The position numbers and the translations under genes were made by a program. A DNA stretch of 64,000 nt, from positions 477,001 through 541,000 of the forward strand of contig CALZFC010000093.1 of the NCBI GenBank assembly GCA_945643635.1, read 5' to 3'. The notes beneath the pieces were generated by a model. That model was not told the origin of the DNA, made no database searches, and worked only from the letters and a program-made list of their open reading frames with translations. This document shows, one piece after another, positions 40,323 to 52,841 of this stretch. The stretch comes from Allodiplogaster sudhausi (taxonomy: Eukaryota > Nematoda > Chromadorea > Rhabditida > Diplogasteridae). Position 1 is the stretch's first letter, and the number at the start of each line of letters is the position of its first letter.

Positions 40323-43269
40323 CGGTAAACCTTTTCTGTGTCACAAATTTGACTTTTTTTTTGCCACAAAAAAAATTCGTGTCACTAATTTACTTTTTTT
40401 TGCCACAAATTATTTTCTGTCCTTAAATTTACTTTTTTTTGCCAAAAAATATTTACTGTCCCAAATTTTACTTTTTTTGCCAATAATATTCCGTCCTTTT
40501 TGCTGTCAATGCTATGAAATATGTTATGTATTTGTCAATTTGCTGTGCTGGAATGTATGTTGGTGCACCTGTAGGTCTTCCGATGGAAGACGACGGACTG
40601 TCTTCCTTGTTTCCAACGTCGAGTTCCGCGGATCAGGATGAACGTGAATCCGCTTCTTCATCCCATTACGACTCAAGCAATCCGTTTTCGGACGAGGATA
40701 GCGACTTGCGCGATGAACCTCGTTCGACCAAACGTAGAGGTTCATGCTGTTCTTGTAATTAGCATAGTAGCCTACGTGAGCCTCGCCTATTTCATAAAGC
40801 ATATTAGCGTTCAATCGGCTAGCTCACTTTGTCCCTTCTCCCCAAATTTACCTCTCTCCCGCCTCTCATCGCCTCACATTTCTATTCCCACCTCAGGAAA
40901 ACGAATCGAGTATACGACCTGGCGCTGTTTTGCGAACAATGAAGAATTCAGCGACTTTTGGAATCGAGAGAAACATAACTGGCGTTTTCATCTAGAGCGT
41001 AGCACAAAGCGAGGAGATATTCAAGAGTGGTTAGCTTTGCATCTGTATGCATAACCGAACGAATTAAACTGTGAATATTTAGGCACTGCGAGTACCGCCG
41101 AATGAAGGGCTATCGGTGCCAAAAGGTGCTGCGACTCGTCTGCCCGGATGACGACGATACACTTCTCTTGGAAGTTTCTGCTGGCGAGCATGAGCATCAT
41201 TCTGTTGAGTTGGACAAGGCCTCTGCCATTACAAACGAGGTCAAGGACTTCGTCAGACACCAAATCTCGTTGGGTGTGACGCCAGGAAGGATTCACGTCC
41301 TCTTAAGTGTACGTTTCAATTATAATGGTGATGTATGTAGTTGTAATTCCTTTCATTATTGCAGCAAATGGAGCTTCCGAAGCTTCCTACTCTGAATCAA
41401 ATTCAGAACCTTGTTTTCCGGCTCATGGAGCAGAGAAAGACGGCTTTCACGGATGAAGACCTACGCAACTACTGCCAGCAGAACGAAGCAGTCCCTATTG
41501 GTGCTCCCGACAAGCCCTACGTAGTGGGTTTTGAATACGTCGACAACAATGACTTCTTCGTTTTGTGGTCGACAACGAAACTTCTCGAGCGCCAAAAAGG
41601 CGCTGACTACCTACAGGTTGACCCCCAGAATCTGAAAAAGCCAGAAAATTGCCTAAAATCGCTGGGCTACATTCCGCAGTACATCATGGCAGACGGTAGT
41701 CGAAGCGTCAGTGCTGCGCAGCAGAAGGTCTTTCCTGAATCGGTTCGTTAAAGAGAGAGAGACAGAGATAGAGAGAGACAGAGAGTGGGAGAGAGACAGA
41801 CAGATAGCTAGAGCGAGGAATTTTTAAATAGGTTCGGCTTATGTGCTACGCCCATGTCCACCGAAGAGTGAAAGTTAACCTTCCAAAGACCTTCCCGCTT
41901 GTCGTTAGAAACCGAATCATGGGTGACATCGAAGTCCTACGTCGCTGCCGCTCGCAAGAGAAGTTTGCTTTAGGTTCGATAGCCTCTTCACTGTTTTTTT
42001 GGAAAATACCATGGCCGTTATTTTAGCTGCCAAGCTAATGCTCGCATCGTGGCCAGCTCCTACCTCAAAATTTAAGTAGTACATGCTGGATACGTGGATT
42101 AACGGATCTGAGAATCTTTGGTTTGATGGTGCCAGTCCTTATATTGCCAACAACAATGGCCTCGAAAGCTGCAATAAGCAGATAAAGGAGAAGCATACTC
42201 TGCGTAAGAGGCTGGAGTTTTCGGTCTTTCTTCAAAGGGCTGAAGAGGCAGTCTGCTATCGGTCTAAAGCTATGAGGGTATGCTTTTTTGAAATCGTTGA
42301 AAGGAAAAAAATTATATATTAATAAAATGACGCCTGCTTAGGCAATTCCGGAGAATCCTGCCGACTACGAGATTGCTCCTCATCAGTTCAAGGCTGCTTA
42401 TCAGATGATCTCCGGGCCTGATTCACCAAACTGCACAACCGCCCGGCTGCCAGCGTCTGGCGAGATCTGCTTCATCATGGCTACGAATACCAATTGCAAA
42501 GCATCGAAGGATGAGCTGTTGGCGGGCTTCCAGGAGTCCTTTGAGCAGGCAACGTCATGGGAAGATTTCAAGAGGCGCCGGTACTTGGTATCTTTATCTC
42601 ACGTTCCCATTATCAGCATCAAGTATTTCAATTTAGGTTAACATTGTGAAGGAGTCCGCGATCCGTCCGACTCATTTCGTTTGCTCCTGCCACAACGGCT
42701 CCGGAAAGAATGCCTGCATGCATTCGGTTGCTGTAATGTGTGCACCTGCTACTGCACTCCGCCAGTACCCTCCAGATGCGCGCGCTGCTCCCCTTGTTCA
42801 TGTATCGAAGAAAAGGGGCCGTCCCAAAAGTCCGAATCGCAGACACAGCTAGCAGTTGGTGGTCGCCCTTCAAATGCTCCCAAGCAGAATCGCCATGCAG
42901 CTAACTAAGAGTTTTATGGCATGCACTTCTCAATTGTTTCTTTGTTGTTGTTAGCTTATCATCTGAGTTTGAGTTCTGTAACTGCTAAGTTTAATAAGGC
43001 CTCAATGGTTTATTTTTATGAAGGAGATAAAGTTAAAATCCGACTACTTATGGTTAATCGTTAGAGATTATGGAGGAAAAACATTAAATTTGGAGCAGAC
43101 AATAATTTCTGGCTAAAAGAAGTAAAATTAATGACAGAAAATATTTTGTGGCAAAAAAAAGTAAATTTAAGGACAAAAAATAATTTGTGGCAAAAAAAAA
43201 GTAAATTAGTGACACGAAATTTTTTTGTGGCAAAAAAAAGTTGAATTTGTGACAAAAAAAGGTGCTCGC
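40323..43269 (+). mobile_element. Mutator-like (MULE) DNA transposon, 2.95 kb
   Basis: The terminal inverted repeats are about 170 bp. Each end has a stepwise series of 30-35-bp subrepeats built on TTTACTTTTTTTTGCCA (left) or its complement (right), separated by GTCAC, GTCC or GTCACTAA strings. The interior encodes a spliced transposase with an N-terminal Cys/His region, an MULE catalytic region and a C-terminal SWIM zinc finger. It lies in an intron of DUF1647 copy 1 in the same orientation. Confidence 0.85.
40514..42852 (+). pseudogene. MULE transposase with internal deletion
   Basis: About eight exons. The acidic Ser-rich start (LFPTSSSADQDERESASSSH) is followed by an FLYWCH/WRKY-GCM-like zinc region at 40900-41310 (HCEYRRMKGYRCQKVLRLVC, GEHEHHSVE). 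The catalytic part begins with the first-Asp motif YLQVD at about 41610. The next residues run almost directly into YIMADGSRSVSAAQQKVFP, the second-Asp block, and then RLMCYAHVHRRVK. In intact MULE transposases about 40 residues (starting D-ATYKL) lie between these. The catalytic core therefore seems shortened, and this copy is probably inactive. The C-terminus has CSCHNGSGKNACMH, a SWIM CxCx(n)CxH finger, ending at TAG 42850. Confidence 0.7.
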
Positions 43270-43743
43270 AAAATTAAACTAACCTAACGAATACAATATA
43301 ACTAGGAATCTTCTATGCGCCCTGACCGAAGAGTGCATGAGTCCGAAGGGGGCGCAGTTGAGCTGCTCCTTTAAAGAGGATCGTCGCAAGGAATTTGTAT
43401 ATTGTCATCGGTGGGTGTTTTATTTATTTATTTATTTATTTAATCGTAACCACAACAAGCAAGTGAAGAATGGAATAAGATTTTTTAGTAGCATTGATTT
43501 TTTTTTTGGAAAGCTAGCGTATGAGATATTTTTTAGATACGATCAGTCAGCGATGAACTTGATCGTGACATCGCTGCTCGGCCGCGACAATCCCGGCGGG
43601 CGTGAACGAAGCGGAGGATTACATCAATTTCACCACTGTTCACCGCGGCCGGAGCGAGCCGGGCCCACTTCGCATTCCGTGCGACGAGCGATTGAGCGGC
43701 CTATATCCCTGAACCTTTTGACAAGAAGTGTCCCCAACCTATA

Positions 43744-44632
43744 AAAGTCGAGTTTAAGTTCCTCTGCTGGTATCATTCATTACATTGCTTCTATATAATG
43801 CCGATATAATCTCGTATTACTGTCATGCATGGTCAGTTTATTTTTTTTGTTTCCAAACAGTGGAGTACCCGTAGTCTTCCATATTCATTGATCTAATAAT
43901 ATTTTATTGCATCTATCCAGTCTACGTTTATAATTCTAGCTTCCAAAACATTCTCCGTCATTTCTCTTGATTGCTCTCATTAACATCTTACAGCAAACAT
44001 ATGAGAAAATAAAAATTGGAAGCTTTAGCGACCTGCAATACATCCACTCTTGAGAATGTTAAGTATGTCGATGTATTCCTTAAAGGAGATGCAAACTGAT
44101 TTTTTCTTTATAATTTAGAAAAAAACAGAAGACGTTTTGACAATGAAGGAATTTTTTTACGACAACAACATGTGAACCTGCTAGGCATGGAAGAATCAGT
44201 TCACAACCAGCAGAATTCCGAAGAACGCTCACTTCGAACAAAGGAAGAATGATGAATAAGCGAACAAATCAGCCGCTTATTCATACGTATATGTGCGAGG
44301 TGGGCTGCACTTTCAGAGTTCCCGCCCGCATTACACCATAACTAACATTCGCAAAAGGAAAATTCAGTTTTTCGTAACTTTATAAACTTTCACAACTGAT
44401 TGTTTAGCAGCGCTTTTCCCAGTAAATATCAGAGTGTACCTTTTGTTTTGCTAATCATATAGTTATTGCTATTATGATTGCAATTATTATCACTAGAACA
44501 TCATCAGCTTTATATGGTCAATTAATAATGTTAGTATTACATTATTATTTGCCCTATCATTATAAAAATATATACTATATACATATATATAGTATATAAT
44601 TTTAGTTTTCTTCTCACTTACGACTTTTAGCC
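43744..44632. other. Intergenic, duplicated with the DUF1647 genes
   Basis: The 3' flank (GAACCTTTTGACAAGAAGTG, AAAAGTCGAGTTTAAGTTCC) matches the flank of copy 2 at 46620 onward. This shows a tandem duplication of the whole gene with its flank. No exon was seen. Confidence 0.45.
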
Positions 44633-46617
44633 ATGCAGCGTTCCCGCATCATCACGCGAGTTCTTTTCTTCTTTTTCGCCGTCTCCATCTTCGCCGTCTA
44701 CTTTTTCCATCACACCCGCCGCTTTCAATTTCCACCGAATGCCTATTGTGATGACGAGCAGGCATTAAGAGAGAGAGAGAGAGAAAGAAAGAGAGTGAAA
44801 GAGGGAGAGAGAGAGGTAGAGAGAGAGAGAGAGAGAAAATGAGGCTGAAGCAAGTCCGATATAAATAAAATGGACAAAGATTGAATCAAACTTCAAATAA
44901 GCGATCAAATCATATTTTTGTCGATTCTTAAGATGTCTTTCGTCTCCTACGAGAATGGCGCACCTTCTTCAGTCGGCAGCCGTTTTCGCTGCTCGCTCGT
45001 GCCACTCCTCCGCTCGCTTGGCCTCTCCGACGCCTTTCACTATCCAAGGATGCCATATAGGCTGGTGAGAAAGCGCATAGGCTCCGCCCACCCGTCCATA
45101 AATTTTCTTCTAATTCAAAGGAAGACGTCGTCTACGTGACCTACTCTTCATCGAATCATTTTATGGAAGCCCGCGCCTCGCTCTCTGCACTCCGGCAGCT
45201 GACTCCGAATCGCATCATTTTCTACGATCTCGGCCTCAACGCTAGTGAGGTATTGTTTCCTCAATTCTTTTGTTGTTTCCTCACGGTCAGCTTCTTTTGG
45301 TTCCTCGGTTAAATATTTAATTCCTCAGTTCTTTTTTTTAATTTCTCACAATCAGTTCTTTTTGTGTCCTCAGTTCTTTTGGTTCCTCAGTGCTACCTTT
45401 GTTCCCTCAGTTCTCTTTTCTGACTCTTTTTCTTCTTCTTTCACTTAAGCTCGTCGAGTTGACGGCCGTTTGCAACGTCGAGATCCGCCGTCTCAACTTT
45501 GACCGCTATCCGCCATTCACGCGGCGCCTCAAGGGCTATCACTTCAAGCCGATCCTCATCGCTGTCAGTCGGAAAAAAGGAAGAAGAACTCTGTTCTAGA
45601 AATTTAACGACATCCAGTAGATCAAAAATCAAGGACAGAAGACGGCAATTTCAGGAGGCTTTCGCTTCGCTCGATGCCTTTTGGATCATGGACACGAGCG
45701 TACATTTCATCGGTAACGGCTCGGCCTTCTATTCGAAGGTGTCCTCTGGTGGCCTTGCGCCTGTCGCCCTAGGGCACAACACTTCACATAGCATCTACGC
45801 GGCAACGCATAAAAGTATACACTCATTATATATTTCTCACCATCTTCATTTTTAAAAGAACTAAAAAAAAAGAATTTTTTCTTGAATTAGGACTTTTTGC
45901 CTGAGACACCAGCCGCGCCTTTATACTATGGAAAAGTTGCGTGCTACTTTGAAAGGCACATACACTTATCTGCCGATCGGAGAAGAACTCGCGAAAAGGC
46001 GTTGGATGCTCGAAGCGACCATGTTCATCCAGCGGAGCGACTTTGCACGCGAGGCTGTCAAGTGGTTGGGATGTTTGAGATGATTGATTTTTACATAGTT
46101 AAATTTGATGAATACATAATTGTTTTGATTAATGAATTTATAATTAAAGTAAATGAAAAAAATAAACTAAATTGAGAAATTAAATTAGGTAAGAAAAAAA
46201 ATCGATTAACCAATACAATTTGACTAGGCATCTTCTATGCGCCCTAAGCGAAGAGTGCATGAGTCCGAAGGGGGCGAAGTTGAGCTGCTCGTTTAAAGAG
46301 GATCGACTCAAGGAATTTGCGAACTGTCATCGGTGGGTTATTTATTTATTTAATTATTTATTTACTCTTAACCACAACAAGCAGGTGAAGAATGATATAT
46401 GAGTAACATAGAATTTTTTTAAGAAAGAAATATTTTTTAAAGATACGATCAATCAGCGATAAACTTGATCGTGACATCGCTGCTCGGCCGCGACAATCCA
46501 CTATCGGCGGGCGGGAACGAAGCTAAGGATTTCATAAATTTCACCACTGTTGAACGCGGCCGGAGCGAGCCGGGACCACTTCGCATTCCGTGCGACGAAC
46601 GGTTGAGCGGGCTTTAA
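44633..46617 (+). CDS. DUF1647 glycosyltransferase-like type II membrane protein, copy 2
   Basis: Eight exons. Exon 1 gives MQRSRIITRVLFFFFAVSIF, a short cytoplasmic tail and signal anchor. Later exons give MSFVSYENGAPSSVGSRF, EDVVYVTYSSSNHFMEARAS with LTPNRIIFYDLGLNASE, RLNFDRYPPFTRRLKGYHFK and DAFWIMDTSVHFIGNGSAF. They continue with TYTYLPIGEELAKRRWMLEA, MFIQRSDFAREAVKW and ECMSPKGAKLSCSFKEDRLK, then YDQSAINLIVTSLLGRDNP and a stop at 46615-46617. The SSNH...YDLGL block is the hallmark of nematode DUF1647 proteins, thought to be Golgi glycosyltransferase-like; the substrate is unknown. The exon-1 donor reads CAG|GCATTAAG where copy 1 has CAG|GTATGT, so it requires a GC-AG intron or is a defect. 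Confidence 0.75.
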
Positions 46618-47747
46618 ATATGAACCTTTTGATAAAATGTTTCCGCAACCTAGAAAAGTCGAGTTTGAGTTCCTCTGCTTGTATTATTCATTGCATTGTT
46701 CTATATAATGTCGATATAATCTCGTGATTCACTTATATATGGTCATGGTTTTCCAAGCAAAGCGGTACCCGTAGTATTCTTTATTCGGAGATCTAGTAAT
46801 ATTTTAATGTATTAATCTAGTACATGATTTTTCTCTTGTTTCTAGGACTTTCTCCGTCATTTCGCACGATTGCTCTTATTAACATCTTGCAACAAATATA
46901 TGAGAAAATAACAAACTGATTTTTTTTAAAGAACTGAAACATTTTGACGATGAAGGATTGTAATTTTACGTTAACAACAAATGAACCTGCATGGCATGGC
47001 GTATGAGCTCGGTTCCTGCGGTCTGGCGGTGGACTATCAGCTTACTGCGAAAAATTCGTCAACGTACATAAAGAGTATGTAATGTTCACAATCGAGATGA
47101 AGTTGGATGCTGTGAATGAACTGACATAAAAGAACCTTGCAAAATAATAGCGCAATAATAGACGAATAACGATAAAAAAAACCATAAAGAAAAATAGTCG
47201 TTATTATTACATCATTATTCAGACTTTAATTTTTAAGCGCATTATAATTACATTCGTGGCTTCTAAATCTCGGCAACGACAGTGCCGCAATACAGTCGCC
47301 GAATAGTTTCTTTCTCAAATTAATGTACATGTGTTGTGCGCGTTTGAATTTTTTTATATTTAAGAGCACATTTTAGAATAAATGATTGGTCAAAATTCAG
47401 AATCAAATCAGGAATAATCAACGATGACGGAATCATAAAATGGAAGACATCACTTCGATTCATGCGTCTCCGACGAAACGAACTCTGCAATGTAGAAAGA
47501 AATCAAGATACATCTGCGGTCATCTCTCTAAATCAGTTCAAAGAACAGAACATCCAAATAGCGCCCACAAACCAGTTCCAAATGGCAAAGTTCGCTCGGA
47601 GGATGACGAATCGATCCGAAGCGCCGGGAAAGGTTCTGAAATGTTGAAGACATATCACGGAATACGGTAACTTTAACCATTTTTTATATGGCTTATGATC
47701 TTTTTTTATCGATTGATAAACAATAAACAATAGAAGAAAAAAAGGCT
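46618..47747. other. Intergenic; one doubtful ORF
   Basis: The left part duplicates the 3' flank of DUF1647 copy 1. At 47440-47670 two overlapping plus-strand frames of 76 and 61 codons are open, with no splice, promoter or family support. Not annotated as genes. Confidence 0.35.
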
Positions 47748-48431
47748 TTATAAATAACCCATTTTATAAGGCAAAAACGGTCGTCCGGTCGAAGTAGTCG
47801 ACGTATTAAGAGTTAAGGAATCGTACAGCTCGTCCAAGCCGTCTTCAACTCCTGTAACTGCTCTTTTGACAAGAAAGTTAAGATAATCAAAATATAACCA
47901 AAATAAATGAATCAGGTAAAAAATGAATGTGAATAAGAAAGATTCGGGAAAAAGTAAGCCTTAAAAAATCTTTTCACCTGTTGCATCTTCTTCGACTTCT
48001 TCGACAGACGACGATGAAGAGAAGGAGTCTTCTGCTGATGTCGAGAAATTCTCTATTGATGACGAGTAGTCAACTCCGCTAATATTCGGAAGACCAATCA
48101 CGGTCGCCGCCATCATGAGTCTTCGCGCCGGCTTCGCGGCCAGCGCACCATCGCTGCTGCTCTCTTTCGCGTCCGATTTGTAGAGAGACTTCTCGAAGAA
48201 GGCAGGGTCTGAATTTTAGAGAAAAAAGACTAAATTCCAATGCAATTAATTACAACCCTCTCGACAATATTTCAGAGAAGCATGCAAACAAGACAAATAG
48301 ATTAATACACAGGCTTTAAAAAATTTTTACTTTCTCAAATAAAGATATGATAAAAACATACCAAAATTGTGAAGCAATGCTAGAGAAATCGCTATAAGTG
48401 CTGCAAATAATGAAAGCGAGAGCGCGCTCAT
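47748..48431 (-). CDS. Small secreted acidic Ser-rich protein
   Basis: Three exons: 48431-48362 (ends phase 1), 48208-47978 (phase 1) and 47857-47748. They predict 136 residues. The N-terminus MSALSLSLFAALIAISLALL is a clear signal peptide. The mature part starts near DPAFFEKSLYKSDAKESSSD, has AAKPARRLMMAATVIGLPNI, which includes a basic KPARR site possibly cut by proprotein convertases, then a Ser/Glu tract (EDSFSSSSSVEEVEEDA). It ends LNTSTTSTGRPFLPYKMGYL. No cysteines occur in the mature part. It could be a secreted structural or peptide-precursor protein. No family recognised. Confidence 0.65.
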
Positions 48432-48714
48432 TTGGTGGCTGACCCGGTTAACAATAAGCGCAGGTCGCTGAAGTGGAGCATTATCCTTGGATCGAGCGGA
48501 GAGAAGGGGCAAAAAATGGTGGAAGGTGTCTCAATTTGGTCTCACGCGATGTTGCCTACTATCTATTGCAGATATCGAATAGAAACTTGAAGCAAATGCT
48601 TTATACATGTACACATGCACAATGTACATAATGTAGCCTTCAGTTTTACTCTTCTCTATGTTACAATTATTACCGTTCCTCTGACAATGAGTGAACAACT
48701 TGGTGTTTCTGTGA
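48432..48714. other. Intergenic, nothing recognised
   Basis: 5' flank of the secreted acidic-protein gene up to the border of the inverted duplication. Confidence 0.35.
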
Positions 48715-48923
48715 AGTATGAATGCACACATTGACTTGTCCTGTACACGCTTTATCTAACGCTCTTGTAGAGCAACATTGAGAGATAGTGAGATGTGAAT
48801 TGTATATTTTACTGTATACATGACTATTTACAACCAAGAACTACAACATCTCAAGTGTGCACAGACAAAAAAAATTAATTTCTTTTTCTTCTTTCTTGTC
48901 TCTCGGAAGAGCTCAATGCGTCA

Positions 48924-50135
48924 TCAGTAATTGTTGCACGTGATAAAGACTTTTGCGACGTCGGCCTTTACGTTCCTTTCGAATGCCTGAAGAGTTAGTA
49001 TATATATTTTATTTAGATATAATGATCACTCAATAAGATAATAGGAAGAAAATGCAGAAATCCGAGGAAGCAACTGGTTTCAGTTGTTGTGAGAGCTCTT
49101 TCTTACCTCGACAGCCTGCTCAAGCGTGTAGTGCGCCCTTGTCAATCCGGACAGGTCGATTCGGCCGGTGTCGAGTAGTCTAATCGCGGTCGGGTAGCTG
49201 TAATGATGGAGTGATGCTTTAGTGGCCAACGAATTTTAGTGCGTTAATAAAGAGAAAATGGTAATAGTAAAAATGATATGAAGAAAAAGATAATTATAGC
49301 GTGCCACTTACGTGTTCACCATGCGATGCGCTCCTCTGATGTCGAGCTCTCGAAGGAAGGCCGTTTGGAGTGGCAGATTGCGGCGGTCGCGGCCGAGGCC
49401 AACGAGGACGAGCGTTCCTCCAGGGCGAGTGGCCTGGGATTATATTGATTCATATTATTTTTTTAAATTTAAAAATTAATGTTCGCTCCTTTTTGGTGTT
49501 TAAATAATGATAGAAAATAAGAATGCTCACGAGGATGCACGTCTCGCCGGCGCTGTCGGCGCCCGTGCACTCGATCGAAGCTTCGGGCTCACGGCCGTCG
49601 AAGTGGACGCGGATCGCAGCGGCTGCCTCCTCGGGGGAGAGCTTACTGAACAGGAGAGATTGGAGAGAGTGAGAGAGAGAAAGAGAGAGAGTGAGAAAGA
49701 GAGAGAGAGGGAGAAAAGGAAAAGCCACTGACGCAACGTCGATGGTTCCGTCGGCGCCGAGTTTCTTCGCGAGTTCGAGCCGTGACTCGTTGATGTCGGA
49801 GAGAATGACACGCGCGGCTCCGAACGCCTTCGCGGCCAGCAGGCAGAGCAGCCCGATCGGGCCTGAGAATTATCATTTCAATTTATTATGTACATATACA
49901 TACTGTTTTTTCCATTTTAATTTTTCTTTTTATTTAACTTTCTCTCTCTCTCTCTTTCTCTATTTCTCTCGTTCTCATTCTCTCTCTCCATTTCTATTTC
50001 CTTCACGCTCCATTTATCTCTTTTCTTCTCTATTATTCCCTTCTCTCTATCAGCTTTTCTTTCTCTCTTCTTCACTCATTTTCTTCAATTCTCTCTCCTT
50101 CTCTCTCTACCTCGCTCTCTTTCTCTCTCTCTCTC

Positions 50136-50173
<38 letters not shown>

Positions 50174-52809
50174 CAGCTCCAGCGACAAAGACGTTCTTGC
50201 CGGCATCGATGCGCGCCCGCCGCACGGAGTGAATGGCGACGCTCAACGGCTCGAGGAAGGCGCCGTCTTCGAAGCTCAGCTTGGGAGGCAATCTTAATTT
50301 GTTATTCTTATTCATTCCTGTCTAAAAATAAGAGAAATTCGTAGAAAAAAAATGAGTGATTAAAGATAATAAACTTTTAAACTCTATTTTACGGCCTCTT
50401 TATTCTTCTTTCATAACTTACTTGAAGCAGAAGTCCGCGGGATGCACCATGTGGCGGCGGAGAGCGCCGTCGTAGGGCGGAACGGAGAGATAGTCGACCT
50501 TCGGGCACAGGTTGTAAGTGCCGCCCTGGAAAAAAAATAATTAGTTCATTTACATTATTCGCTACTATTATTCTTTAAAAAAATTGGTCCAAATTTCGGC
50601 TTAATTCGTCTGACTATTTAAATTAAATGTAAAAGAGAAGAAAACGAACCAAGCATTGCTCGCATCGTCTGCATGGCACGCCGGGCTCCATCGCAATGCG
50701 ATCGCCCTTCTGAAGATGAGTCACTCCCTCGCCAACAGCTTCGACGATGCCGCTGGACTCGTGGCCGAGCACGAATGGGCCCTTAAAATGGGATTTTAAA
50801 ATATATTATTTTTAATAACTAATTTTTAAAAGACAAAAAGCATCTATCATCTTCAAAAGAGAAAGAAAAAAAGAAAGAGTATCTTCGTACATCAGGGATG
50901 AAAGGTCCGATTCCGCCAAGATGCCAGAAGTGCACGTCGCTGCCGCAAATTCCAACGCTCTGGACCCTAAAATAATTTTTTTAAAGATAAATTTTGAACC
51001 TCAAAATGTTTTCATTCTTAATTTTTGTTAATTCTCTATAATTTTTTTATACTTCGTCACTAGACGTTAATATTTCCTTCAATGGCCTAAACAGGCGTGA
51101 TTGTTCGTTTGTCCGTTCTCTCTTTTTTCTCCTTCTTTCTCTCTCCTCTTAAATGGACTGTAATTAATAGACGTTAATATTTCCTTCAATGGCCTAAACA
51201 GGCGTGATTGTTCGTTTGTCCGTTCTCTCTTTTTTCTCCTTCTTTCTCTCTCCTCTTAAATGGACTGTAATGTGATCGGTGAGAGGGCATGCGCGTTGCG
51301 GATATCACGAGGTTGGAAGATGATTGACAGAGAGCGGAAATTAAAACAATGAGAGGATGAGAATAAGAGTGTGACTAAATGTAAAAGAGAGAAGTTAGAG
51401 AAAGTGAAATGGAAAGATAGAGAGAGAGAAAGAGAGAGAGAGATGGAGAGATTGAGAGAGTGAGAGAGAAAAAGGGACGGAGAGAGAGAGGCAGGGTGGG
51501 GAATGTAACTTCAATGTCAGACTTCCCACACGTTTCCTCTTCAGCGACCGCCTGACCCGGCCAGCTAGACCATGCGCATAACAGGTTTTTTTTTCTCCGT
51601 CTCTCCGTCTCTCTGTTTCTTATTCTCTCTCTATTTACCATGTTTTAAGAAACCCAGATTTACGTCAGCAATTCATGACAATTTGGCGAGAAGGAAAGGA
51701 AAAACAGATTATGGCCATGACTAAAGAATCTCGCCGTCTCTTCGATTGTAATTAATATAATGATCACTTTTTCTCTTTCTAGACTAGCGATGAAGTAAAT
51801 CTTGAGTTAACTCGTTTTGCGTTACTTTTTTTGTAAATATTAATAAAAATAATAATAAAAGTAAAGTTGAATTTTGGCAAACCTAATAAGAACTTCGCCC
51901 TTGGCCGGCGCTGCAACTTCTTTGTGTTCAAGGCGCAAATCGTGTGCTCCGTAGAGGACGGCACTTAGATTCTCTTCGGTATTCCTGCGAAAAACAATAA
52001 GTAAACATATTGTTCCTGCTTAAAAATATTTTTAATCAATTAGTTAGTTACTTCCTAACATATGCCATGTTCAACATCTCAATGGTTTCCGTTACTTTCT
52101 CATTTCCACTCCTCTCCCATCGAATGCCCCTTCATTGCGTGCTTTATAGAAACTTATTGGATGCGGCAGCTCTTATCACATTTTACAGCGCGCACTTTCT
52201 ACCTTAAAGAGAGAATGTTCACGCCGGCGAGGAAAACTTGTAGGAAGAGAGTAAGGCACTACTTGAAAATTTGAAAAACTCAGACTGTTATCCCTGTGCC
52301 CCACAAAAAGTTGGCCACTTTTCAATAAGTACAAAGCCCGAACTAGCAACCGATCAAAGTACTAATGATCATTCAAAGAAGGAAAGATCCTTGAGATAGA
52401 GGATAAGAAATCTTGTTCTACAATCAACAAAAGAATTTTCTAGTGTCATTGATTAAAAAAAAATAAGTCGTTACAATTCCCTGCACTTCTTGTCAGATAT
52501 TTATTATTCTCTGAAAAACCTAAGTTCAATATTAACCATTATATAGAGTCTGAGGGCACTGCGGACATTTCCGTGGAAGGGAGGAATGAAAAGAATGTAA
52601 TTCAACCTGTCTTTCTTTCCTCTGTTTTCACGCCATTTACTACCGCATCCACCTGCACTGCCACTGTATGTTGGTTGCTCCCTTTACACAAATCATGTCT
52701 TCTCATTGCTTTTCTCACGGTGTACCTTCGAACCGTTCAGAGGTCTATTCACATCATTCTTTCGCTTTCACCTGCATTCTCCCAATTTCTCTCTCTCACT
52801 CTCTCCTTA

Positions 52810-52841
<32 letters not shown>

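Larger units (their letters stand above)
38811..43743 (+). pseudogene. DUF1647 glycosyltransferase-like gene, copy 1, disrupted
   Basis: The exons are collinear with copy 2 at 44633. Lesions: the ATG at 38811 is out of frame with the downstream signal-anchor sequence because of small indels in the first 30 nt. In the last exon (about 43540-43690) 5 nt present in copy 2 are missing, which shifts the frame after LGRDNP. A MULE transposon of 2.9 kb occupies the intron before the penultimate exon. The middle exons remain open, with VYVTYSSSNYFMEARASLST, LTPNRIIFYDLGL and DAFWIMDTSVYFLVNGS. It looks like a recently decayed tandem copy. Confidence 0.7.

Noticed and set aside
47440..47670. 76- and 61-codon overlapping plus-strand ORFs
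   Set aside because: Two frames are open at once, and there is no splice, promoter or family evidence.
49691..50344. 217-codon plus-strand ORF rich in Leu/Ser/Phe
   Set aside because: It is made largely of a CT-repeat intron and antisense dehydrogenase exons.
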